Below, one piece after another: positions 44,364 to 51,864 of a stretch of 64,000 nt of DNA. Position numbers and translations under genes: made by a program. Where the stretch lies: assembly GCA_030835385.1 (NCBI GenBank), contig JAURPI010000025.1, positions 124,001 through 188,000 of the forward strand, written 5' to 3'. The notes under the pieces were generated by a model, which was not told where the DNA came from, ran no database searches, and worked only from the letters and a program-made list of their open reading frames with translations. Within the stretch, counting starts at the first letter, position 1. Every line of letters starts with the position of its first letter. The DNA is from Alphaproteobacteria bacterium (GTDB taxonomy: Bacteria > Pseudomonadota > Alphaproteobacteria > Rhodospirillales > Rhodospirillaceae).

Positions 44364-45179
44364 ATGGCATTAAAGATCGGCTTTTGGTCCGACCGGGAAT
44401 ACCACTTAGACCGAATGAATCTAGGTGATCTCGCTGCCGCGTACTTTCAATATTACGCCATAGCCGCGTATTTCGCGTTAGCTGCGGTGACAGGCGCCTA
44501 TGCGACTTGGGCTTGGATGAACGGTCTCGCGACCCTGACCGGAATTGCGGGCGCCGTTGTCGCGACGATTCTGATTTACCCATTGGTTTGGTATGTGTTG
44601 CACCGGTGGATTCTGCATTCCAAGTGGATGTGGAAATCCAAGCTTACCGCACCGGTCTGGAAGCGCATTCACTACGATCATCATTCCGATCCAAACAACC
44701 TCAAAGTTTTGTTTGGTGCACTCTATACAACCTTGCCAACCGTCGCTTTGGCTACGGTCCCTTTTGGGTTTGCTCTGGCTGGTTGGCCTGGTGCTGCTGC
44801 GGCTTTATGTGCAGGCGTTCTGCAAACGTGTTTCTACGAGTTTATCCATTGCATCCAGCACTTGGGGTATGTCCCCCAATGGGGCTGGGTTAAGCGCATG
44901 AAGAAGTTGCACATGGCCCACCACTTTCACAATGAGACTGGCAATTTCGGGATCACGAATTATTTGTGGGATCGTGTGCTCGGCACAATGTACGAGCAAA
45001 TTAAATTGCGACCCCGGTCAGAAACAGTGTTTAACCTTGGGTACGATGAAGAGGTAGCAAAGGACTATCCCTATGTGGCCGAGTTGACGCCCAACTGGCC
45101 GCATACCGCTAATCCAGTTCATCGTCAGCGTGAATATGCGCAAGAGTCTGATGATGGCGAACTCGCCCCCTCATCTTAA
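44364..45179 (+). CDS. sterol desaturase / fatty acid hydroxylase superfamily protein
   Basis: This integral membrane di-iron enzyme hydroxylates or desaturates lipid chains. The His-box pattern is clear: 'HRWILH', 'HYDHHSD', 'HCIQHL' and 'HMAHHFHNETGNFG'. Two to four hydrophobic helices surround them. At 271 aa it is typical of the bacterial fatty-acid hydroxylase group. It sits between lptG and the bCerS-like gene, so hydroxylation of the sphingoid base or the N-acyl chain is the most likely job. The position of hydroxylation cannot be predicted. It has 'AAYFQYYAIAAYFALAAV' as its first membrane segment. Confidence 0.87.
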   Translation: MALKIGFWSDREYHLDRMNLGDLAAAYFQYYAIAAYFALAAVTGAYATWAWMNGLATLTGIAGAVVATILIYPLVWYVLHRWILHSKWMWKSKLTAPVWKRIHYDHHSDPNNLKVLFGALYTTLPTVALATVPFGFALAGWPGAAAALCAGVLQTCFYEFIHCIQHLGYVPQWGWVKRMKKLHMAHHFHNETGNFGITNYLWDRVLGTMYEQIKLRPRSETVFNLGYDEEVAKDYPYVAELTPNWPHTANPVHRQREYAQESDDGELAPSS

Positions 45180-45207
45180 CCGGACCTAACTGGTCACGGC
45201 GTTTTCT

Positions 45208-46359
45208 ATGACAGCATCAGACATCACAGTTCGGCCGGTCACCACGCGTGCGGACCAGGAAGCTTTCTTGGCGTTGCCAGACGCCTTGTTCAGCGATGAT
45301 CCAGTGTGGGTACCGCCGTTGAAAATGATGGTGCGCGACCAATTAAACCCAAAGAAGAATCCTTGGTTTAGTCACGGCGAAGCGCAGTTGTTTCTCGCTG
45401 AACGCAATGGCGCGGTGTTGGGACGACTCTCAGCCCAAGTCGACCGCAGTCACCTTGAGCAACACAATGATGCGACAGGCTTCTTTGGCTTTTTCGACAG
45501 TGTTGAAGAGCAACCGGTAGCAGACGCTTTGTTTGAAGCGGCTGAGAGTTGGCTCAAGGAGCGGGGCATATCCCGTGTGCGCGGGCCATTCAGTCTCAAC
45601 ATCAATGAAGAATCTGGCTTGCTAGTTGAAGGCTTTGAAAGTCCGCCGCGTGTCGCCATGGGCCACGGCCAGCCTTTCTATCAAACACTGGTAGAGGAGG
45701 CTGGATTTGAGAAAGTGCGAGACCTATTCGCGTTCCTAACACCCATGGATACGGCGCTGCCCTACAAACATATAAAGTTGTTGCAACGCTCTATCGACCG
45801 TAATCCGGGCCTCACATTCCGTCATCTCGATCCGAAACACTACGACGAAGATATTCGCATTCTCGTTGACCTGTTCAACGGAGCCTGGGCTGAAAATTGG
45901 GGATTTATTCCCCTAACCGAAGCTGACGCGAAGCATATGGCCAATAAATTCAAGATGATCCTGATTCCAGAGTTGGTCTGGTTTGCGTTCTACGAAGGAA
46001 AGCCGGCCGCAATGGCGGTGGCATTGCCCGACCTTAATGAAATGATCCGTGATCTCGGCGACACCCTGTGGCCTATGGGCTGGATGAAACTGGCGTGGCG
46101 GGTTCTCACCCGCCGCACCTGGTCATCTGGGACGCGGGTTCCACTCATGGGCGTTGCCCCGCGGTTTAAAAACAAACCTCTTGGATCGGTGTTGGGCTTT
46201 ATGGTGATGGATGCGATCCGCCGCGAATCTCTCAAACTCAATATGCCGGTCTGCGAAATGAGTTGGGTGCTGGAAGATAACACCCAAACCCGCCACTCCC
46301 TCGAAACCATCGGTGGCCGGGTCTACAAAACCTACCGGATGTACGAGAAAGCGCTTTAG
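45208..46359 (+). CDS. bcerS: bacterial ceramide synthase-like N-acyltransferase (bCerS)
   Basis: This 383-aa GNAT-fold protein belongs to the family of the Caulobacter ceramide synthase, which N-acylates the 3-oxo-sphinganine made by SPT. The family segment 'RVRGPFSLNINEESGLLVEGF' is followed by 'PRVAMGHGQPFYQTLVEEAGF', 'FNGAWAENWGFIPLTEAD' and a C-terminal 'GVAPRFKNKPLGSVLGFMVMDAI'. No other gene in the locus could supply this step. It ends 4 bp into the convergent GNAT gene. Residue-level confirmation needs an alignment, so I hold the function as probable. Confidence 0.82.
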   Translation: MTASDITVRPVTTRADQEAFLALPDALFSDDPVWVPPLKMMVRDQLNPKKNPWFSHGEAQLFLAERNGAVLGRLSAQVDRSHLEQHNDATGFFGFFDSVEEQPVADALFEAAESWLKERGISRVRGPFSLNINEESGLLVEGFESPPRVAMGHGQPFYQTLVEEAGFEKVRDLFAFLTPMDTALPYKHIKLLQRSIDRNPGLTFRHLDPKHYDEDIRILVDLFNGAWAENWGFIPLTEADAKHMANKFKMILIPELVWFAFYEGKPAAMAVALPDLNEMIRDLGDTLWPMGWMKLAWRVLTRRTWSSGTRVPLMGVAPRFKNKPLGSVLGFMVMDAIRRESLKLNMPVCEMSWVLEDNTQTRHSLETIGGRVYKTYRMYEKAL

Positions 46360-46871
46360 CTGATCGTCTGCATGTAGGTCTTCTTCAAGACTTGGAATCC
46401 AGATTTTTCGTACAAACGTGCAGCGACAATATTGAATGCGTAGCTGTCCAGAATCACGCTGTCTGCACGCATGCTTTCTGCCCACGTCTTGACCCTAGCA
46501 ATAAGCTTGCGGCCAATGCCTCTGGGACGGAGAGCTTCCGTTACAACAATTAGATCAATGCGAACTACTCGGTTAGCGGTATGCGCCCGATCTTCTTCAC
46601 GCGCAATTAGATTGGCCTGGATGAATCCCACCACGGCCTGACCAGTTGCGGTTGGGACGACAGCAACATCGAGCAAATAATGTGGATTTTGCAAACATGC
46701 GAAGAAGTCTCGTTCAGCTGGACGGGCATATTCTGCTGTTTTAATTGGCGTGGGGGCATGACGATGATGAAGCGCGTCGGCCTCGGCCACTAAAGCAGCA
46801 TAAACATCGAACTCGTCACCTCTCGCATTGCGAATGAAAATCTCACCACGGGGAAATTTGTTGGTCATCAT
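46356..46871 (-). CDS. GNAT family N-acetyltransferase behind an attenuator
   Basis: This is an acetyl-CoA-dependent N-acetyltransferase of the RimI-like group. The pyrophosphate-binding loop is 'LRPRGIGRKLIARVKTWAE', and 'ARLYEKSGFQVLKKTYMQ' is the usual C-terminal GNAT ending. The ORF track starts at 47054, which runs through the leader region. ATG 46871 (or 46868) with GAGGAC upstream gives 171 aa. The 5' leader contains a peptide ORF rich in Phe and Tyr codons and an intrinsic terminator, so expression is probably tied to aromatic aminoacyl-tRNA levels. An aromatic amino acid or its derivative is therefore a candidate substrate. Confidence 0.85.
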   Translation of the reverse strand: MMTNKFPRGEIFIRNARGDEFDVYAALVAEADALHHRHAPTPIKTAEYARPAERDFFACLQNPHYLLDVAVVPTATGQAVVGFIQANLIAREEDRAHTANRVVRIDLIVVTEALRPRGIGRKLIARVKTWAESMRADSVILDSYAFNIVAARLYEKSGFQVLKKTYMQTIS

Positions 46872-46929
46872 TGTCTTAGTCCTCAAGTCGCACCGCTTGA
46901 GAAAGACGGAGTTTTCAGTGCTATCGAAC

Positions 46930-46956
46930 AAAAAAAGCCGCCAATCCCTGGCGGCT
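46930..46956 (-). terminator. attenuator terminator upstream of the GNAT gene
   Basis: On the minus strand AGCCGCCA-GGGAT-TGGCGGCT forms a perfect 8-bp GC-rich stem followed by TTTTTTT. It lies between the leader peptide (stop at 46988) and the GNAT start (46871), so it would decide whether the gene is transcribed. Just upstream, TGTTT(T)CG and CGAAACA form another hairpin stacked against it. Confidence 0.8.
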
Positions 46957-46987
46957 GTTTCGATCGCACGAAAACACGGCCCGCGGG

Positions 46988-47035
46988 TTAGTCGAAGGCT
47001 CCGTAATAAAAGACTGTCTGTGCGATATTTTTCAT
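46988..47035 (-). CDS. leader peptide MKNIAQTVFYYGAFD
   Basis: This 15-aa ORF starts at ATG 47035, with AAGGCGGG upstream, and contains Phe-Tyr-Tyr and a further Phe codon before its TAA. It precedes a terminator and the GNAT gene, the layout of amino-acid biosynthetic attenuators. Its ATCGCAC (47026-47020) is perfectly complementary to GTGCGAT (46969-46963), so ribosome position would change RNA folding. It is too short for the ORF track. Confidence 0.7.
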   Translation of the reverse strand: MKNIAQTVFYYGAFD

Positions 47036-47105
47036 AACGCCCGCCTTGACGCATGGGGGCTTAGCGAAAGGCAAGGCTGGACTCCTAACTAAATTGTCCG
47101 TACAA

Positions 47106-47111
47106 ATTATA
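47106..47111 (-). promoter_or_regulatory. TATAAT -10 box for the leader transcript
   Basis: A perfect TATAAT on the minus strand lies about 70 bp upstream of the leader peptide ATG. The matching -35 region (CCCAAA at 17 bp) is poor, so an activator or weak promoter is possible. Confidence 0.45.
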
Positions 47112-47142
47112 TGAAGTAAGACATGCCATTTGGGAGGGCGCC

Positions 47143-47991
47143 ATGGCCTTCGAAGTACGGAAACTGAACCCCACGTTTGGGGCGGAAGTGCTGGGTATTG
47201 ATCTCACCAAAGAGATCACCGCTGACATTCTGGACAAGTTCAAAAGCCTCTGGGCGGAACACCAATTGCTGCTGTTTCGGGGTCAATCCTTGGAAGAAAA
47301 AGATGCGGTGGCGTTCAGCGGCCTGCTTGGAGAGTTGGAAATCCATGTACGCCGCGAGTATCTGTCCCCCGAGAACCCTGAGATCCTTTATGTCTCCAAC
47401 ATGAAGGTTGATGGCAAAGCCATTGGCATTTTGTCCGATACGGAAGTGGGCTGGCACTACGACCAAATTTATCTCCCGCGTCCAGCCGTGGGCTCGTTGC
47501 TCTATGCGGTGACACTGCCGACCAATGGTGGACAAACCTCTTTTGCTGATATGTCTGCGGCTTATGAGTCTTTGTCCGACGACATCAAAGCAACGTTGAA
47601 GGGTCGGAAGGCCGTTCAATCCTACGAAGCGTTCAACAACCAATACAGTGTGCCAACCAACTCGGATCAGAAAAAGCGCACCCCTGATATTGAACAGCCG
47701 GTTATCCGTACTCACCCGATCAGTGGCCGCAAGGCTTTGTATATTTGTCCAGGCATGACCACGCAAATTGTTGGTTTACCAGAGGACGAGAGCCGCGATT
47801 TGCTTGATTACTTGTTTGACTGGAGTGTTAAACCTGAGTTCGTCTACAACCATAATTGGGCGCATGGCGATGCTTTGCTCTGGGATAATGCAGCAACCAT
47901 GCACCGCCGCGAGCCTTTCGACGGCGATGAGGAGCGTTTGATGAAGCGCACCACCATATTGCCGCCCGCTGACCTAGCCGTTCCGGTTTAA
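47143..47991 (+). CDS. TauD/TfdA family 2-oxoglutarate dioxygenase
   Basis: This is a non-heme Fe(II)/2-oxoglutarate dioxygenase. The iron ligands are His105 and Asp107 in 'VGWHYDQIY', with distal His254 in 'NAATMHRREPF', and Arg about 11-12 residues later for 2-oxoglutarate. At 282 aa it is typical. GGGAGGGC precedes the ATG. It is followed after 3 bp by a CitE-like lyase and then an HpaB-type enzyme, so it likely opens a degradation route for an oxygenated or sulfonated organic acid. The substrate is not readable. Confidence 0.92.
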   Translation: MAFEVRKLNPTFGAEVLGIDLTKEITADILDKFKSLWAEHQLLLFRGQSLEEKDAVAFSGLLGELEIHVRREYLSPENPEILYVSNMKVDGKAIGILSDTEVGWHYDQIYLPRPAVGSLLYAVTLPTNGGQTSFADMSAAYESLSDDIKATLKGRKAVQSYEAFNNQYSVPTNSDQKKRTPDIEQPVIRTHPISGRKALYICPGMTTQIVGLPEDESRDLLDYLFDWSVKPEFVYNHNWAHGDALLWDNAATMHRREPFDGDEERLMKRTTILPPADLAVPV

Positions 47992-47994
47992 TCC

Positions 47995-48879
47995 ATGAGA
48001 CCGCACGCCAATCGCACCTATTTGTTCACCCCCGGCAATCATGCCCGCCGGGTCGACAAGGCACTTCAATTGAAAGCTGATGTGGTGATTCTTGATCTTG
48101 AAGACGCCGTGGCGGTCGCGGAGAAAGTCGCCACTCGCGCCATCATCAAAGGCACCTTGGCTAAGCCGAAACAGTGCGCGGTTTATGTACGTGTTAATTC
48201 GTACGACACAGAATTTTGCTATGACGATCTCAGTGGCGTGTTCGGCAAAGATCTCGACGGCATCGTCTTGCCAAAATTGGAAAGTGTTGCCGACTTAAAA
48301 TCAGTCGACAGTATTATGACTGACCTTGAGCGCGAGCATGGCCTCGAGCCAGGATCGGTTGACCTCATGCCCATTATCGAAACCGCCAAAGGCGCAGCGA
48401 CGGTGCGTGACATCGCCCAGGCGGAATCGCGCGTTAAACGCTTGTCGCTCGGGGGTGGGGATTACACCCGTGATCTTGGCATCGAGTGGACCCACGACGA
48501 ACTGGCGTTGTTGCCGGTACGGTCTGAAATGGTTTTGGCGTCTAGATTGGGCGAGCTTGAGCCGCCTATCGATACTGTGTTTCTTCACATCAAAGAGCAT
48601 GACGCCTATCGAGAATCATGTATTCGTGCGCGTGGGCTCGGTTTTCAGGGCAAGCTCTGCATACATCCGGATCAGGTCGATCTGACCAATGATGTGTTTA
48701 CACCGACAGACGAAGTCGTGACCTGGTCTCGGAAAATTGTCGCTGAATTTGAGAAGGCCGAGAAAGACGGAGTCGCATCCATTCAGGTGGACGGCTACTT
48801 TGTCGATTATCCTATAGTTGAGAAGGCTCAGCGCGCGTTGAACATCATTGATGTGCTGAAATCTGTCGGCAAGGCATGA
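47995..48879 (+). CDS. CoA ester lyase, HpcH/HpaI (CitE-like) family
   Basis: This TIM-barrel lyase cleaves or forms beta-hydroxyacyl-CoA such as malyl-CoA or citramalyl-CoA. Motifs are 'RTYLFTPGNHARRVDKAL', 'VVILDLEDAVA', 'YVRVNSYDTEF', 'LMPIIETAKGAATVRDI' and 'GFQGKLCIHPDQV'. The metal-binding Glu and Asp occur in 'IIETAKG' and 'GGGDYTRDLG'. At 294 aa it is normal. It starts 3 bp after the dioxygenase stop, in an operon with it. Confidence 0.9.
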   Translation: MRPHANRTYLFTPGNHARRVDKALQLKADVVILDLEDAVAVAEKVATRAIIKGTLAKPKQCAVYVRVNSYDTEFCYDDLSGVFGKDLDGIVLPKLESVADLKSVDSIMTDLEREHGLEPGSVDLMPIIETAKGAATVRDIAQAESRVKRLSLGGGDYTRDLGIEWTHDELALLPVRSEMVLASRLGELEPPIDTVFLHIKEHDAYRESCIRARGLGFQGKLCIHPDQVDLTNDVFTPTDEVVTWSRKIVAEFEKAEKDGVASIQVDGYFVDYPIVEKAQRALNIIDVLKSVGKA

Positions 48880-48928
48880 GCATCTTCGTGTATACTATGC
48901 GCAATCACGTTCCGGCAGGACACCAGCT

Positions 48929-50482
48929 ATGATCATTGAGTCGACCGCTGCGTATCGGGAGAGCCTGCGGGCTTTTAAGCCTCGTGTGTTCGTCAACGGT
49001 GCTTTGGTGTCGTCAGTAGCCGATGAGCCTTCATTGCAGCCGGGCATCAATGCCATTGGTGTGACGTACGATCTTGCTCAAGACCCCAGTCACGTCCCGC
49101 TCATGACGGCGGTTGAGCAAGAAACTGGCAAGCGCGTAAATCGCAATTTGCACATCGACCGCACCAGTGACGACCTTCTGGCCAAATTGGAGGCCGTGCG
49201 CATCATGTGTCGCGAGGCGGGGTGTGCGCAACGCTACCTAGTTCATGACGCATTCAATGGGTTGTATCAGGCGACCCAGCGTTGTGATGCCGAACATGGC
49301 ACAGAGTATTTTTCGCGCTTTCTAAACTTCATGACCGAAGTCCAGGATGGCGACCAGACCTACGGCGTTGCCATGACCGACGCCAAGGGCGACCGGTCGC
49401 AAAAACCACACAATCAAAAAATCGCGGACAGTTACATCTACGTCGTTGAGAGCCGTGCCGATGGTATTGTCATATCCGGGGCCAAGGCCATCGTCACCGG
49501 TGCACCCTATGTACATGGCTTTATCGTTATGCCGTGTCGGGCGATGACGCCGGACGACGATGCATTTGCAGTTTGTTGTGCCGTGCCGATTGATGCTGAG
49601 GGCATCACGGTTGTCGCACGAGCGGCCGGTCGTCCCGGCGAAGAGGCGGCGGTGTTTTCAAAACACTATGGCCAGACCACAGGCGTTGTGCTGTTCGACA
49701 ATGTGTTCGTGCCTCATGACCGGGTGTTCCTAAATGGCGAAACAGAGTCCGCTGGAGATATCGCGCAAACCTATGCGACCCATCACCGACATTCATGTAT
49801 CGGCGCGCGAGCCGGGTTTGGTGATTTGTTGATTGGCGCCGGCGCGTTGATGATTGAATCCAACGGTTTTGATCCAGAACGCCATACGCATCTTCAAGAT
49901 GACATGGTCGAGCTGATTAAAATTGTCGAAGGGTTTTATGCTACCGGCGTTGCGGCCTCGGCCTATGGCGAAAAAGATGACACGGGCAACATAATGCCTG
50001 AGCCGGTCTTTTCTAATATTGGTAAGTTGTTGCTGGCGACACAAATTTACGACATGCACCGATTGGCACATACGGTTTCAGGCGGGTTAATCGTTGCCTT
50101 ACCGGGCCCTGATGAAGATCACAATCCAGACACTGCGGGCTCATTGGATGCGGTGTGGCAAAGTAACCCGAGTGTACCGGCAGAGCAACGACGACAAACC
50201 GCCCGCCTGATTGAAGATCTCACAGCCTCCCATCAAGGCGGGTGGTACTCGGTCATCTCCTTGCATGGCGGCGGCTCACCAGCAGCGATGAAGCGCGAGA
50301 TTTGGCGTAACTATCCAGTCGGTGAAAAGAAAGAGATCGTACAGCAGCTGATGGATCGCGATCTGATGGAACGTAAAGACGGCAAGCCCGCCGACCGCCA
50401 GCCAGGGCGGTGCTGTACTGTCGGCTGCCGTGTACCTGACTTTTTGCTCGCTGAGTCGTCAGACGAAGACTCCGCCTCCTAG
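48929..50482 (+). CDS. HpaB / 4-hydroxybutyryl-CoA dehydratase superfamily protein
   Basis: This 517-aa flavoprotein-fold enzyme belongs to the superfamily that includes 4-hydroxyphenylacetate 3-hydroxylase (HpaB) and 4-hydroxybutyryl-CoA dehydratase. Family segments are 'GVTYDLAQDPSH', 'DAKGDRSQKPHNQ', 'GIVISGAKAIVTGAPYVHGF', 'FDNVFVPHDRVFLNGE' and 'RHSCIGARAGFGDLLIGAG'. The dehydratase uses three Cys and one His for a 4Fe-4S cluster. Here CREAGC and the RHSC region exist, but the later Cys position appears to be Ala ('GARAG'). A C-terminal 'GRCCTVGC' adds more cysteines. It is the third gene of the TauD-CitE run. Confidence 0.82.
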   Translation: MIIESTAAYRESLRAFKPRVFVNGALVSSVADEPSLQPGINAIGVTYDLAQDPSHVPLMTAVEQETGKRVNRNLHIDRTSDDLLAKLEAVRIMCREAGCAQRYLVHDAFNGLYQATQRCDAEHGTEYFSRFLNFMTEVQDGDQTYGVAMTDAKGDRSQKPHNQKIADSYIYVVESRADGIVISGAKAIVTGAPYVHGFIVMPCRAMTPDDDAFAVCCAVPIDAEGITVVARAAGRPGEEAAVFSKHYGQTTGVVLFDNVFVPHDRVFLNGETESAGDIAQTYATHHRHSCIGARAGFGDLLIGAGALMIESNGFDPERHTHLQDDMVELIKIVEGFYATGVAASAYGEKDDTGNIMPEPVFSNIGKLLLATQIYDMHRLAHTVSGGLIVALPGPDEDHNPDTAGSLDAVWQSNPSVPAEQRRQTARLIEDLTASHQGGWYSVISLHGGGSPAAMKREIWRNYPVGEKKEIVQQLMDRDLMERKDGKPADRQPGRCCTVGCRVPDFLLAESSDEDSAS

Positions 50483-50521
50483 GCTGGACTTCCGGCTTAT
50501 TTCGCCGCACAACGGCGCTTC

Positions 50522-51337
50522 ATGGAAGAGATTTGGATTCCTTTGATCATTCGGATGATCGTTACTGCGGCTGTGGTCATAGCGGCCACGGCGGTGGCGG
50601 AACGGGTTAGTCCGTTCTACGCCTCGCTTATCGGCGCGTTCCCTACCTCTGCAGGTCCGGCTTACGTGATGCTGGCCCTTAAAGAAGAAGCGGCGTTTGT
50701 TGCCGCAAGCGCTGTCTACAGCATGGCGAGCCTTGCGGCTGTCGCGCCGTTTGTAAGCGTGGTGGTTTGGCTTGCGCCCCTGAGTTCGGTGTTTGTAACG
50801 GTCGGGGGCGGCTTTCTAACCTGGACCGTGTTCGCCGTGCCGATCAGTTTGGTGTCATGGACGCCGATGACCGCGCTACTGATCAATTTGGTTGCCTATC
50901 CCATTTGCTTTTGGCTGACACGCAATCTCGGTCAGGTGCCGCCGACCCTACTACGCAAGCCAGCGCAATGGTATGAACTGCCTGTGCGCGCCTTTGTCGT
51001 GGGCTTGTTTGTTGCGGCTGTTGTGACGGCGTCCAACTTGCTCGGTCCGGTCGCGACAGGATTAGGGGCGGTCTTCCCTATCGTGTTTTTGAGTCTTACC
51101 GCGATTTTGCACATCCGCTTGGGTGGCGCGGCGACAGCGGCGACCATGCATAGTGCATTGCGGGTTGTATCTGGCATGACGTTGGCGCTGATGGTGTTGC
51201 ACTACGGTGTGGTGTGGTGGGGAGAGGCTATCGGTCTCAGTTTATCGCTGGTGGCGTCTATCCTTTGGGCGCTCGCCATGGTCGCGCTTAACATTCGTCG
51301 GACCAATGCGGCGTCAACCACCCGGCTTGTAAGTTAA
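50522..51337 (+). CDS. polytopic membrane protein, unknown
   Basis: I do not recognise the family of this 271-aa protein. It is strongly hydrophobic with about seven to eight helices ('MIVTAAVVIAATAVAERV', 'VAPFVSVVVWLAPLSSVFVTVGGGFL', 'AFVVGLFVAAVVTASNLL'). A short 'GAFPTSAGPAYVMLALK' motif near residues 39-55 resembles re-entrant loops of small transporters. It lies 39 bp after the HpaB-type gene and may be its transporter. Its end overlaps the convergent RibD-like pseudogene. Confidence 0.6.
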   Translation: MEEIWIPLIIRMIVTAAVVIAATAVAERVSPFYASLIGAFPTSAGPAYVMLALKEEAAFVAASAVYSMASLAAVAPFVSVVVWLAPLSSVFVTVGGGFLTWTVFAVPISLVSWTPMTALLINLVAYPICFWLTRNLGQVPPTLLRKPAQWYELPVRAFVVGLFVAAVVTASNLLGPVATGLGAVFPIVFLSLTAILHIRLGGAATAATMHSALRVVSGMTLALMVLHYGVVWWGEAIGLSLSLVASILWALAMVALNIRRTNAASTTRLVS

Positions 51338-51829
51338 ACGCACAACGCCATCGGCGTAGGTCTGGTTGTCTACAAGACTCATGGCCACGAATGTCGCCTT
51401 GCCGGGAAACAATTGAGTCCCGCTGCCCAATGCCACCGGCATCACAAATAAGTCGAGTTGATCAACCGCCCCCGCATCCAAAAAGATACGTTGGGCGACA
51501 CCGCCGCCGACCACCCAGACGTCACCGTCTTCGATCATTTTAAGACGCGGGATCAGTTTGGCCGCATCGTTGACCAGTTTGGCGCCGCCATGGGTCGTGC
51601 TGGTGCCGTTGCGTGAGAGCACGTAGGCTCGCTTGCCCTCATAGGGCCAGTCGCGAAAGGTTCTGGTTTGCTCATATGTCTTGCGCCCCAGCACCACAGT
51701 GCCCACATCGGCGATGAACTCGTCATAGCCGTAGTCCCCTTTGAATCAGTCGAGCCAAGCTACACGACCGTCCGGGGTGGCGATGAAGCCGTCCAAACTG
51801 GCGGCGATATAAAGGCGTATCTTCGGTAT
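51314..51829 (-). pseudogene. RibD/dihydrofolate-reductase-like gene, start lost and in-frame TGA
   Basis: The ORF track shows 130 aa ('GTVVLGRKTYEQTR', 'VWVVGGGVAQRIFLDAGAVDQL', 'LGSGTQLFP'), the C-terminal two thirds of a RibD_C/DHFR-like protein. Reading upstream in frame gives the missing N-terminus 'IRLYIAASLDGFIATPDGRVAWLD', then TGA (51748-51746) and 'FKGDYGYDEFIADV'. The expected start codon is ATA (51829), preceded by a stop, so the ATG seems mutated. Two lesions make function unlikely. Restored length would be about 171 aa, as in the family. Confidence 0.75.
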
Positions 51830-51864
51830 GTCAGGATACTAACGCGAGAGCGGGGATGGGGTTG

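Noticed and set aside
47107-47766. 219-aa minus-strand ORF opposite the TauD gene
   Set aside because: The plus strand carries clear dioxygenase motifs; the reverse frame has no family features.
51746-51748. TGA in the DHFR-like gene as selenocysteine
   Set aside because: The family has no known Sec position, the start codon is also lost, and other interrupted genes use TAA and TAG.
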